From Cytophagales bacterium (GTDB taxonomy: Bacteria > Bacteroidota > Bacteroidia > Cytophagales > 172606-1): 64,000 bases of DNA. Position numbers and translations under genes: made by a program. Position 1 is the stretch's first letter, and every line of letters starts with the position of its first letter. Positions 27,431-35,635 of the stretch are shown one piece after another. The notes under the pieces are model-generated. The model saw nothing but the letters and a program-made list of their open reading frames with translations, did not search any database and was not told where the DNA came from. The stretch covers positions 124,001 to 188,000 of the forward strand of contig JAUJMU010000007.1 of the NCBI GenBank assembly GCA_030446715.1. Reading direction: 5' to 3'.

Positions 27431-28798
27431 CTACAGGTTTTGCAGCATGTTCATCAGGGAACGTCCGTCGTGGTAAGCGGCTTTCCAGGCGTGGGCTTTG
27501 TGGTCAGTTTTGGCTCCCGGGGTCTTGTCGAGGCCCCATTCGTACCAGCCGCCGTGCTCCTTGTCAATCAGGTACCGCTGCACGTATTCCCATTGCTTCC
27601 GGAACTTTTCTCCGTACTGCATCGGGTCATCCGGGTACTTCAGCGCCATCAGCAGCAGGGTATTCAGCCCCTCGGCCTGCGCCCACCAGTTTTTGCGACT
27701 GTCAATGATGGAAATGGCTTTTGCCCCTTTGTAGTAATACCCTCTTTCGTAGAAGCCACCCGTTTTGGCATCCCAGCCGTTGCGCAGGGCGTGGTCTACC
27801 ATTTTTTTGGCAACCAGCGGGGTGCGTTTATCTTCTTCCAGCCCCAGTACGTGCGAGGCTTCCAGCATCAGGTACGCAGTTTCTACGTCGTGTCCGAACG
27901 ACACGTGGTCAATGGCGTAATGGGCTTTACGGGCGGCCTCCGAGGAGTCACGGTACGAAACCGGCTTCCAGTCAGGCGTCAGGAAAAGCGTCAGGTACCC
28001 CCGGTCGGTGGTAATCCGGTCGCGGATGAGGGTGAGCATTTCTTCGGTCCGGTCGCGGAGCAGCGGATCGGGCCACACGCGGTAGAGTTCCGTGAAGGCT
28101 TCCAGCAGGTGAATGGAACTGTTCTGGTCCTTGTAGTGCAGCGGGCCGTACATTCCCTTGCTGGTAGTTTTGGCCAGATAGGCCGGGGTACCGTCCCGCA
28201 TCAGGTTCTGGAAATAGCCTTTGTGCCTGGCATCGTGACTGAATTCTTCCAGCCAGTAAAAGGCTTTTTTGGCAAGGTCCAGAGCGGCGGTGTCGCCGGT
28301 AGTCTCGTAGTAGGCGGCAAGGGCAAACAGGCCGAAAGCGTTGCCGTAGGCGGTCTTCAGATCGTCGGGATTGCGGGGCTTGCCGGCGGCAGTGGCCCAG
28401 GTGAAAAAGCCGCCGTTGGCCTGGTCCCACAGAGCATTCTTTAAAAAACGGAAACCGTGCTCTGCCGCCTCCCCTATGTGCCGGTTGCCGGGGTAGATCC
28501 GGGCTGCCTTTGCGGGTAGCCAGGTATGACGGGCCTGGGTGACGATCATCTTATCCTGGCTGCCGGTCAGTTTCCAGTCGTGGGTAAAAGTGGTATAGAA
28601 GCCGCCGTTTTCCCGGTCAATCACCAGCGGATAGTTGGTGTTCAGCAATTGCAGAAAAGCCTGCTCTACTTCCAGGGCATACGTTCTTCGCTGGGTGGAT
28701 GTCAGCGGCTGGGCACAGAGGATTCCCCCGGTATTGAGCACAAAAGCGGCAAACAGGCATCCAAACAATCCTGTTTTCATTGCCTTAGGTAAGTTCAT
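27431..28798 (-). CDS. AGE-family epimerase/isomerase (N-acylglucosamine 2-epimerase family), exported
   Basis: The 455-residue protein has a hydrophobic leader (GLFGCLFAAFVLNTGGILCAQ) and the (alpha/alpha)6 barrel of the AGE family: NGGFYTTFTHDW, QARHTWLPAKAARIYP, SFGHDVETAYLMLEAS and KNWWAQAEGLNTLLL include the conserved histidines used in catalysis. Members interconvert N-acetylglucosamine and N-acetylmannosamine, cellobiose and glucosyl-mannose, or similar sugars; the precise substrate is not visible. An alternative start at 28780 would leave a tighter signal peptide. A fibronectin-like stretch follows in frame after the stop codon. Confidence 0.88.
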   Translation of the reverse strand: MNLPKAMKTGLFGCLFAAFVLNTGGILCAQPLTSTQRRTYALEVEQAFLQLLNTNYPLVIDRENGGFYTTFTHDWKLTGSQDKMIVTQARHTWLPAKAARIYPGNRHIGEAAEHGFRFLKNALWDQANGGFFTWATAAGKPRNPDDLKTAYGNAFGLFALAAYYETTGDTAALDLAKKAFYWLEEFSHDARHKGYFQNLMRDGTPAYLAKTTSKGMYGPLHYKDQNSSIHLLEAFTELYRVWPDPLLRDRTEEMLTLIRDRITTDRGYLTLFLTPDWKPVSYRDSSEAARKAHYAIDHVSFGHDVETAYLMLEASHVLGLEEDKRTPLVAKKMVDHALRNGWDAKTGGFYERGYYYKGAKAISIIDSRKNWWAQAEGLNTLLLMALKYPDDPMQYGEKFRKQWEYVQRYLIDKEHGGWYEWGLDKTPGAKTDHKAHAWKAAYHDGRSLMNMLQNL

Positions 28799-29121
28799 CG
28801 GGCAGCAATTAAAAAGTCTTTCAGATTTTTAAAGATAAAATCGGGGCCGATAGCCAATTTAGGAAAAAGCAGGCAGATACCCGGCTGGTCGCAGGCCGGA
28901 CTTCGGCGCCGGCTCAAATATATAAGTACGGGAGCAAAAGTATAGGGTGTTTTGTATTTAGCAGATTGCTGATTTTCAGTGTCTTATCATGCCAACCACT
29001 AACAGCTAATTGCTAACAGCTACTTAAGGGCTTGGTACAAATAGAGGAGAGTGGCAAAACCAATAAAAACGGGGTCAGGTGTGGAGTCCTGAACCCGTTT
29101 TGGAATCCAACCCACTACCCT
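28799..29121. other. Intergenic, no gene seen
   Basis: This AT-richer gap holds only an iterated string around 28998-29025 (AACAGCTAATTGCTAACAGC) and likely promoter sequence for the AGE gene. I see no coding frame or terminator I can defend. Confidence 0.5.
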
Positions 29122-29270
29122 TTACCGGATAATCACCAGCTTGCGGGTTTTCGTATAGTTACCTGCTTTGAATACGTACTGGTACATGCCGCTGGGCAGG
29201 TCTTTGCGTGGCAGGACCACGCGGCAGTTGCCCGCCTGCCGGACTTCATTTACCAGCACCCTTACTGCAG
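29122..29270 (-). pseudogene. Orphan end of a T9SS sorting domain
   Basis: The minus strand encodes VRVLVNEVRQAGNC, then LPSGMYQYVFKAGNYTKTRK and LVIIR followed by a stop at 29122-29124. This is the typical end of a type A T9SS C-terminal sorting domain (LPSGxYxYxxxxGxxxxTxKLVIxR). No start or cargo domain precedes it, so it is the 3' scar of a deleted secreted protein gene. Confidence 0.75.
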
Positions 29271-29387
29271 AATCAGGTACAGGTTTTAAATTCTGATTTC
29301 CGGGAGCTATGCCTCTGCATGGGAGATAATTATCCTTTTTCGTTTAAAATTTGGCATTTAAAATTGCGCAGCTGCTTACTTTGCCCT

Positions 29388-30299
29388 ATGAAAAGAGAAG
29401 ACATCAGAAACGTTACGGTCCTCGGGGCCGGCACCATGGGTCGGGAAATTGGTTTGCTCTCGGCCGTGTGCGGCTACCACGTGACCATGTACGACATCAG
29501 CGAGAAGAGTCTCGAAACGGCCCGCAGGCGGCAGCAGGGGCATCTGCAGATGATGAATAAAACGGGGTACCTGGCACCCGCCGAAAACGAACCGGTGCTG
29601 GCCAGAATACAATACACCACCGATCCCGCCGGGGCGGCCCGGGAGGCCGATCTGGTAAGTGAATCCGTGCCCGAAACCATTTCCGTGAAGGAAGAGACCT
29701 ACCGGCAGTTCAGCGGTTTATGGCCGGAACGCACCATCCTGACCACCAACACTTCCACCCTGCTGCCCTCCATGTTTGCCCAGGCAACGGGGCGGCCGGA
29801 GCAGTTCATGGCCCTGCATTTTCACCCGCACATCTGGATTTCCAACGTGGTGGATATCATGCCGCACCCCGGCACTGATCCCGGAGTGGTGCAGACCGTG
29901 ACCGGCTTTGCCGTCAGCATCCGGCAGATTCCGATCCCGCTGCACAAAGAATCACCCGGTTACGTGTTTAATGCCATGCTGGTGCCGCTGCTCAATTCGG
30001 CGCTCAACCTGGCGGCCAATGGGGTAGCCTCTCCGGAAGACGTGGACCGTGCTTTTATGGGGGTTTTGAAAACCAAAATGGGTCCGATGGGCATCATTGA
30101 CCTGATCGGCCTTGATACGATTTACCGCGTAACCAAAACCAATATGGAACTACAGGGCACCCACAACAAGCCGCAACTGCAAAAACTGGTGGGCTACGTC
30201 AAAGCGATGGTAGACGCAGGGCGGCTCGGGATCAAATCAGGGGGAGGCTTTTACGAGTATCCGAATCCGGCCTTCAGCGGTCCGGATTTTGTCGGTTAA
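29388..30299 (+). CDS. 3-hydroxyacyl-CoA dehydrogenase
   Basis: From the ATG at 29388 the protein has 303 residues. The N-terminal Rossmann domain begins VTVLGAGTMGREIGLLSAV and includes SESVPETISVKEETY and TNTSTLLPSMFAQ; FHPHIWISNVVDIMPHPGTD contains the catalytic histidine region. The C-terminal helical domain has GYVFNAMLVPLLNSALNLAANG. These enzymes oxidise 3-hydroxyacyl-CoA with NAD in fatty acid or ketone metabolism. A longer upstream frame lacks family character. A hairpin terminator follows. Confidence 0.92.
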   Translation: MKREDIRNVTVLGAGTMGREIGLLSAVCGYHVTMYDISEKSLETARRRQQGHLQMMNKTGYLAPAENEPVLARIQYTTDPAGAAREADLVSESVPETISVKEETYRQFSGLWPERTILTTNTSTLLPSMFAQATGRPEQFMALHFHPHIWISNVVDIMPHPGTDPGVVQTVTGFAVSIRQIPIPLHKESPGYVFNAMLVPLLNSALNLAANGVASPEDVDRAFMGVLKTKMGPMGIIDLIGLDTIYRVTKTNMELQGTHNKPQLQKLVGYVKAMVDAGRLGIKSGGGFYEYPNPAFSGPDFVG

Positions 30300-30325
30300 A
30301 AGGGAAAGGACTCTCTCAAACACTT

Positions 30326-30362
30326 CCGGACCGCCGTTTGTGAGACACAAATGGCGGTCCGG
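30326..30362 (+). terminator. Hairpin terminator after the dehydrogenase gene
   Basis: CCGGACCGCC and GGCGGTCCGG (30326-30335 and 30353-30362), extended by partly paired bases, enclose a short loop 26 bases after the stop codon. There is no T run, so it may be a weak or Rho-assisted stop. Confidence 0.6.
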
Positions 30363-30369
30363 CACTACA

Positions 30370-30408
30370 GGGCGAAAGTGGTCAGTGTGACACTGACCAC
30401 TTTCGCCC
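30370..30408. repeat. 39-bp perfect palindrome
   Basis: GGGCGAAAGTGGTCAGTGT at 30370-30388 is followed by one G and its exact reverse complement to 30408. Nineteen-base arms around a single base give a hairpin with almost no loop. It sits eight bases beyond the terminator of the dehydrogenase gene. No function is evident; it may be a terminator for either side or a protein-binding site. Confidence 0.75.
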
Positions 30409-30481
30409 GTTCCCAAGGTTGCACCTTGCGGGAACGGGGGCAAAGCATAATCTTTGCCGGGAGAGCCGCATGTGCCGGGAG

Positions 30482-30642
30482 GGCTGGCGCAGGCGTCCGC
30501 CTGTGCCTCTGTAAATGAAGTGTCTCCCTTTCGTAAAGTATACTCATTCTGCACGTACCACTTTCCGGCAGCCGTGAGGTGACAGGCGGCAGGACGCGGA
30601 AACTTCCCCGAAGGGAGGCACAGGCGGACGCCTGCGCCAGCC
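30482..30642. repeat. 161-bp element with 28-bp perfect inverted ends
   Basis: The arm at 30482-30509 (GGCTGGCGCAGGCGTCCGCC and onward) is the exact reverse complement of 30615-30642. The 105-base interior has no gene. The element resembles a miniature inverted-repeat element or a mobile hairpin. It lies in the gap between the dehydrogenase and YdcF-like genes. Confidence 0.7.
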
Positions 30643-30710
30643 TGATGACGCTGAAGCGTTTACTTATCGGACAACCAACAACTAACCACCAACAACTAAC
30701 CACCGGCCAC

Positions 30711-31349
30711 TCAGGCGGTCTGGCTCTCCCGCCGCTCCAGGTAGGCCAGCACCTCCCCGACGGATGCCAGGTCGCCCTTCTCGCTGTATTTCCGGATGCG
30801 GTCCAGTTCTCCGCCGATCAACGCGAAACGGGAGCCCCGCGTCCGGCCCTGCGAATGCACCACTGACTCCTCCCAGGGCTGCGGCGCGCCGGGCTGACTG
30901 TACAGTTTCAGCGCCGGATAGTGGCGCAGGGCGGCGGTTACGGCCGTCATGAAGGCGCGGGGCTGGTGGAAGGGAGGCGACACCACGTACAGGCCGCGGT
31001 AATTGCGGTCCCTGGCAAACTTTACCATTGCTTCGGCCTCGATCAGCGTGTGCAGGATTCCCGGGTCCACTCCCGTAACGCCCTCGATCTGCAGGTTTCC
31101 GATGCCCTGCCCGTGCAGGGCGGTCTGCCAGGCCCGGAAGCCGGGATATCCGCTCATGGGCGGGGTTTCCACGAACATCACCCGCCGCACCAGGTTGGCA
31201 TCGAGCAACTGCCCGGCCGCCACGAACACTGACTCCTGGTTATCGGGTGTCTGGGCAAACAGAAAGGCACCGTCCGCGACCCCGGCGGGCCGGGTATCGC
31301 AAAGCACCCGGATCAGCAGCCGGGCGAGAGCAGAATCAGCGTTGGTCAT
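30711..31349 (-). CDS. YdcF/SanA-like protein (DUF218 type)
   Basis: The 212-residue protein has no signal peptide. TLIEAEAMVKFARDRNYRGL and YVVSPPFHQPRAFMTAVTAAL resemble the second half of the DUF218 fold (E-x-x-x-x-x-x-A...P-x-H-x-x-R), which has an alpha/beta nucleotide-binding-like core and has been tied to envelope or S-adenosylmethionine binding. DGAFLFAQTPDNQESVF is the N-terminal strand-loop. Assignment rests on these motifs only. Confidence 0.65.
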   Translation of the reverse strand: MTNADSALARLLIRVLCDTRPAGVADGAFLFAQTPDNQESVFVAAGQLLDANLVRRVMFVETPPMSGYPGFRAWQTALHGQGIGNLQIEGVTGVDPGILHTLIEAEAMVKFARDRNYRGLYVVSPPFHQPRAFMTAVTAALRHYPALKLYSQPGAPQPWEESVVHSQGRTRGSRFALIGGELDRIRKYSEKGDLASVGEVLAYLERRESQTA

Positions 31350-31413
31350 GCCCTGAAATACGGTTTGTCACGGGTTAAGGATCAGGCTGGGCGGCAGAAG
31401 CCAGGAAAAAAAT

Positions 31414-31936
31414 TCAGCGGTGGCCGGAGCCCGCTCCCTTTGTGGTCGTTTCCAACACGATTTCCCGTACCTGACCGTGCAGGATATACGTCTTTCCGAT
31501 GTCCTCCGGATTCGGATCGGTGTTGGATAAAAGCACCATGCCCATTCCCGTGGACGGGTAATAGAAATTGCTGGCGTTGAAGCCCTTCAAGTATCCGCTG
31601 TGTCCCAGTCCGGGAAGTCCGCTTGCAGCCGGAGCCGCCCGGCATCCCGTTCCTGCAGCACCAGCACGGCCGTAAACTGCTAGCTGATGGAGCCGGGAAT
31701 AAACTGGTGATCCGGACGGATGGCCGTCTTCCGGTCAGTTCCGGCAAAGCCGCGGCTGTGGGTGTACAGGGGTTTTCCGTGCCGGGAAATCAGCACTGCG
31801 CCACTGAACTCCTTTGCGACCGGGCTCGCCATCAGGGAATCAAGCCGGGCTACCAGACGGTTTGCCCCGAAAGGACGCCACTGCCCATCAGCAGGAGCAA
31901 CGGAAAAAATAAATTGAGTCTGATCAGAGGAGACAT
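31414..31936 (-). pseudogene. Serine hydrolase (class C beta-lactamase-like) remnant
   Basis: From the ATG at 31936 a signal peptide is followed after one frame change by LVARLDSLMASPVAKEF and SRGFAGTDRKTAIRPDHQF, then PGSIS. The next codon, where the catalytic lysine of SxxK should be, is TAG. Translation past it gives QFTAVLVLQERDAGRL. After that most of the fold is missing and the frame resumes at GLPGLGHSGYLKGF, which carries the third active-site motif HSG, then runs to the stop at 31414. The gene is dead: a frameshift, a stop at the catalytic lysine and a deletion of roughly 200 residues. Confidence 0.8.
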
Positions 31937-32078
31937 TATTGATTGCAGGCTGGGTGAATTTGGATGATCGGGGCAGAGACGCCCGAACCAGATCCGGGAG
32001 GGGTTAATCTGGTGTCGGCCTTACCTGCTGATTTCGGCGTGAACGTCAGGAACAGCAGGTTTTGAATCTGAACTCATC

Positions 32079-32104
32079 TGAAACAAGCGTGGACGCTTGT
32101 TTCA
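32079..32104. terminator. Hairpin downstream of the beta-lactamase gene
   Basis: TGAAACAAGCGT and its reverse complement ACGCTTGTTTCA enclose two bases. The 12-bp perfect stem lies about 70 bases past the beta-lactamase stop on the minus strand. It could be a terminator or a small repeat. Confidence 0.5.
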
Positions 32105-32171
32105 GCCGGGGCCGCGAAGCTTGCTCCTGCCGGCCCGTCGTACCAGGATGCGTGTCCGGTAATGGGTTTTT

Positions 32172-33080
32172 CTACTGGCGTCCCGGGAAATAATCCCACG
32201 CCAGTTTGCTGATCCGGGCGATGACGCCTTCCCGCAGCTCCATGCCGCCGGCGGAATCCGAGACGAAAACGACTACCGCAACCTTTTTCCCGCTGGGCAG
32301 TGTTACAATACCGACATCGTTGGTGGCGGCGGTTATGCCTTTGGGATTAGTGCCGGAAGTACCCGTTTTGTGGGCAACTACCGCGTTTTCGGGCAGCATG
32401 CCCCTGATCCGCCGGGGGCCCGTTGGCGTTTCGGTCATAAATTTCAGCAAAAGTGCCCCACTGTCGGGAGAAAGAACTTTCCCCTGGTGAAAGAGATGCA
32501 GCAGTTGCAGCATGGCGGCTGGCTGGCACCAGTTGGTGTACTGTACTTCCCAGGCCTGGTGCATCTGGTGTTCATCGGCGGCAACCGCAATTCCTTTCAC
32601 CCCGAGCCCATGCATGTAGGTCTCCACTTTTTTTGGCCCACCCACCAGCCGGAAGAGAATATCGCAGGCGCTGTTGTCGCTCAGCGAAACGGTATAGCGG
32701 AGCAGTTTGCGTAAAGGCAGATCCACATCTCCATCCGGGTACTGGTCCCGCACCGGACTGTGGGTATCGGGCATCAGGTCGGCTCTGGTAACATGGATAT
32801 TCTCCTCCAGAGCGAGTTTGCCCTTGTCCACCTGATCCAGCACCAGCAGGGCCAGCGGAAACTTGAACACACTCTGCATCGGAAACCGTTCCCTGCCGTT
32901 GACGGTGAAGGTTTCGCGGCTCTGCAGGTCCATCACGGCCACGCCGGCCTTGCCTTTGGCCGTGCCGGCGATCCGCTCAATTTCTTTTTGGAATTGCTCC
33001 GGCTGGGCAAATGCATGAAGCGAGGACAGGCTGAGCAGCAGGAGTACTGCCGGCGGAAATGTTCTGAAGCGTAAGGTCAT
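32172..33080 (-). CDS. Class A beta-lactamase, subclass A2-like
   Basis: The 302-residue protein has a signal peptide (AVLLLLSLSSLHAFA) and the four class A motifs in order: SVFK (nucleophile serine and lysine), SDN, a Glu in AADEHQMHQ where Glu166 is expected, and KTG in AHKTGTSG. The segment EVQYTNWCQP fits the A2 group (CfxA/PER-like) that is common in Bacteroidota. It should hydrolyse beta-lactams in the periplasm. Some distant relatives have weak activity, so resistance cannot be assumed. It precedes the IS-disrupted hydrolase tail. Confidence 0.93.
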   Translation of the reverse strand: MTLRFRTFPPAVLLLLSLSSLHAFAQPEQFQKEIERIAGTAKGKAGVAVMDLQSRETFTVNGRERFPMQSVFKFPLALLVLDQVDKGKLALEENIHVTRADLMPDTHSPVRDQYPDGDVDLPLRKLLRYTVSLSDNSACDILFRLVGGPKKVETYMHGLGVKGIAVAADEHQMHQAWEVQYTNWCQPAAMLQLLHLFHQGKVLSPDSGALLLKFMTETPTGPRRIRGMLPENAVVAHKTGTSGTNPKGITAATNDVGIVTLPSGKKVAVVVFVSDSAGGMELREGVIARISKLAWDYFPGRQ

Positions 33081-33189
33081 GGATGGTGACGGAAAGGAAA
33101 TGTGGTTCAGGTAAATAATGAATTGATGTGGCTCTGCGGTAGGGCGGCGTGCCGGCCGGGCTGCTTAATGTTGGGGGGCCTTACAGAGT

Positions 33190-33252
33190 TTAATCAATTT
33201 TAAGCCATTTATTCCAGTCAACTGCTGCCCGGTCCCGGTTGAAGTTATTATA
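33190..33252 (-). pseudogene. C-terminal tail of alpha/beta hydrolase cut off by IS982
   Basis: Codons read FNRDRAAVDWNKWLKID and a stop at 33190-33192. The upstream part ends NPDGQPDYNN at the other side of the IS. Removing the IS and one 7-bp duplicate gives DYNNFNRDRA in frame. This short piece is thus the end of the gene, not a separate one. Confidence 0.8.
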
Positions 33253-34284
33253 ACGTGAGTTATATAGTAGGTTCTTAGATAACTACAATTTCGCAGGATT
33301 GGGCAATACGTTCTTTGAAAGGGGTAATGGAAGGGGTCTGATCAAAGAAGGTATAGGCAATAAGCGCCGACCAGAGGTTGATAAAAAAGTTCAAAGGGCT
33401 CCGGTGCGGGAGTGATCCAGGTCGCAGAGGTTTTTGAGACAGTCAAATACGGTTTCAATCAGTCCGCGATGGGAGAGATAGTAGTTTTTCTTGTAAGTGA
33501 TTGCTTGCAGTCCCATTGTTTTTCGGTATTTGGTTACGATTTCCAGTCCTCTTTCCCTGAGTCTGGCCGCCAGCCCGGTCAGATACCCTTTGTCTCCGTA
33601 GAGAAAGCCTTTGAGTTTTGAGTAAGCTTTTCGAGCAGATCATGGTTGTTATCGGCTACATTAGCCGTAGTGATGCGGAAGACGACTAATTGCCCTTTTT
33701 TTGGTTAATGACCGCATGAAGTTTGAAGCCAAAGAACCAGCCAGTAGAGGTTTTACCGGTTCTGGCCAGGTTTTTAAAGGTCTTGTTGCTCTGTTTTCTG
33801 CGGTTGTGGGCCACTACCAGGGGGTAGAATCAACGTAATTGGCCTCCGTAGTGGCAGCTAAACGACAAGCCGAAAGGAAAGCAAACAAGACAAAGTTGAC
33901 TCTTGGTATCTGAGCCACAAAAGCCGCATAGGCATAAGTGGTTTCAATAGCCGCGCATGGCTCTTAAAATGATCTGTTCATAGTAGTACTTGAAGCACTT
34001 GAAGCCCGAATGATGGTAAAAGATCAGGATGCTCATCATTTCACTATCGCTCATCTGTCTTTGTTTCGGCGGCTCATCGTTCTCTTGCATAGAGTACTGC
34101 TCGAATTGTTTACAAAAGTCATCGCAGGCAATGAAGATTTCAACTAACTTTAAGCTGTCCAGTATGGTTCTCATTGTAGTAGTTTCTTGGTTTGTGACAA
34201 TTCCTTAAACTACTCTTTGTGCAACTGTGTTGGACTTCTGCTTTAAGTGTTTCTCTATCAATTAATTACCTCGATAACTCACGT
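33253..34284 (-). mobile_element. IS982-family insertion sequence, 1,032 bp
   Basis: The element starts ACGTGAGTTAT and ends ATAACTCACGT (inverted ends) and is flanked by the 7-bp direct repeat TATTATA at 33246-33252 and 34285-34291. The length is normal for IS982. It interrupts the last codons of an alpha/beta hydrolase gene. A second copy of the same element survives as a fragment at 27034-27207. Confidence 0.88.
33275..34174 (-). pseudogene. IS982-family transposase, several frameshifts
   Basis: The N-terminus is intact (SLKLVEIFIACDDF, SDSEMMSILIFYHHSGFKCF). Later blocks in different frames are clear: NYVDSTPLVVAHNRR, TSTGWFFGFKLHAV, FLYGDKGYLTGLAARLRERG, SHRGLIETVFDCLKNLC and NFFINLWSALIAYTFFD; together they match the DDE transposase of IS982. 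At least five frame changes are needed, several in short homopolymers (for example 33820-33824 and 33696-33702). The protein would not be functional as read. Confidence 0.85.
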
Positions 34285-34531
34285 TATTATAGTCCGGTTG
34301 CCCATCAGGGTTAAGTCTAAAATAATTGTGTTCAAGTCCTGAACAGGACCTGAAGCTAAAGTTTCGCTTTCTCTGCCGGATCATTTCAACCCTCAGATAA
34401 TCATCGAAAGGAGCACTATGATCTTTGCCTCCGTAAGTAATCAGTAGAGGCAGGTTCAACTTTTTGAGGTTATCGGTGAGGAGTTGAAAATTTAAAAGTT
34501 GTTTTAGGGGTTTTATATTGTCCAACCGACA
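34285..34531 (-). pseudogene. Alpha/beta hydrolase 3' part fused to DUF6624 end
   Basis: Residues LPLLITYGGKDHSAPFDDYL and SGLEHNYFRLNPDGQPDYNN form the end of an alpha/beta hydrolase, with the acid residue in GGKD and the catalytic histidine in LEHN. Its N-terminal half is absent: the frame comes directly from the DUF6624 gene at about 34532. A deletion evidently joined the two. The last residues are separated by IS982. Confidence 0.7.
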
Positions 34532-35147
34532 TTTTTTCTCCAGGCGTTGTATAGTTTTTCTCTCGTTTATATCAGCGGGTGGCTCCTGGCCCTCCTCAAT
34601 CGCCTGCTGTCTAATAATCTTCGTTTGTTCTTCAAGTGAATTCAATCCTATTGATTTTCGTCTTTGATCAACTTTATTGATGCCGTACACAGGGCGGGGG
34701 CTCAATTCTCCTTTCTCGTCCCAATCAAAATTTGTCCCGTAAAACTGTGGTCTTCCTTCCAGAACGGCAATCCTGTCTGTCAAGTAGGCTAATTGTTTAG
34801 GGTCGGCTTTATTTTCATGAACAGCTTTTTCTAAAAGAACTGCACATTCTTTCATGAATGCCGGTTGCCCGATTGAATGCTGAATGACCAACCAACAAGC
34901 ATCGTTGGCTTGTTTACCCACTTTATCAATTGTTGGATAGCCTATCGTTTCAATTATCCTTTTTTAAAACCTCTGCATTTTCGTTGTGTAACTTTTCCAT
35001 TTGCTTATTGTACCCGTCAAAAAGCTGCCCGTCGCGCATGAGTTCGTCACGCAATTGCAAATCAGCATTTTGTAAAGCAATAATCTGCTCCGCAAAGTCT
35101 TTATAATTCATTTCGTTACTTGCTGTCGTATCAGTAAAAATAAACAT
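34532..35147 (-). CDS. DUF6624 protein with one frameshift, cassette gene
   Basis: The N-terminal part (NYKDFAEQIIALQNADLQLR and DGYNKQMEKLHNENAEVL) reads from 35147. One A too many in a run near 34965 shifts the frame. After it, IIETIGYPTIDKVGKQAN and LAYLTDRIAVLEGRPQFYGT show the DUF6624 family, whose function is unknown and which is often found in mobile gene cassettes. The C-terminus is lost in a fusion to a hydrolase piece. It is the first gene to the left of attC-like site A, in the same orientation as the other cassettes. Confidence 0.7.
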
Positions 35148-35199
35148 CAATGATAAGCAAGTAATCCATTTGACGGCGCGGGAATGCTAAACCCAAATT

Positions 35200-35294
35200 G
35201 CCGCTAATAGACCAATGCCACCCGCATACCGGGTGCTCATGGTGAGGCCCTGCGGTGGAGCGCACCGGTGGTCGGCGTGAGCGGGGTTAGCGGC
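35200..35294 (-). repeat. attC-like site A
   Basis: The 95-bp site has outer ends GCCGCTAA and TTAGCGGC and inner inverted segments around GCCGACCACC / GGGTGGC. It follows the stop of the DUF5615 gene by 13 bases. Its entry core is complementary to the core that starts the same cassette at site B, as expected for integron attC. Confidence 0.75.
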
Positions 35295-35307
35295 ACAGCC
35301 TTTGTTT

Positions 35308-35635
35308 TCATGATTTCTTTATTACAATTGGTCCCGGTAAAAGCTGCTTACCGAGCTTTTCTCTTATTGATGGCACAAGTTCTTTAAGTGTTGCATAAGT
35401 ATTGTCTTCCGCATCTAATACAAATACGGTAATAGGATATCTGTTGAAGTTTTGCTGAAAAGGTAAGTTCTTGTCGAAAGTCATCAGTATGTGAAAATCA
35501 GCAGCTTTCAACAAAGACATCAATTCTCCATTCTTCTTTCCATTCCACGCTTTTTTCCCGTATAGTGTAAATTTCATGGTCAGGAAAATCCTTCTTTAAC
35601 CTTTTTGGCAAGTTTTCATCCAACAATATTCTCAT
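35308..35635 (-). CDS. DUF5615 PIN-like toxin, one frameshift
   Basis: From the ATG at 35635 the protein begins MRILLDENLPKRLKKDFPDH, the signature of DUF5615/Mut7-C-like PIN nucleases, with the acidic DEN. One extra A in the run at 35551-35556 breaks the frame; the other part reads AWNGKKNGELMSLLKAADFH and MTFDKNLPFQQN, the second conserved acidic block (TFDKNL). It overlaps the DUF433 antitoxin gene by about 20 bases. As a pair they form a VapC-like toxin-antitoxin module inside an integron cassette. Confidence 0.82.

Noticed and set aside
27356-28444. 362-codon open frame on the plus strand
   Set aside because: It is antisense to the AGE epimerase gene, with no family-like motif.
32172-33080. 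Idea that the beta-lactamase is part of the mobile cassette cluster
   Set aside because: Its base composition matches the chromosome and no attC-like site follows its stop codon.
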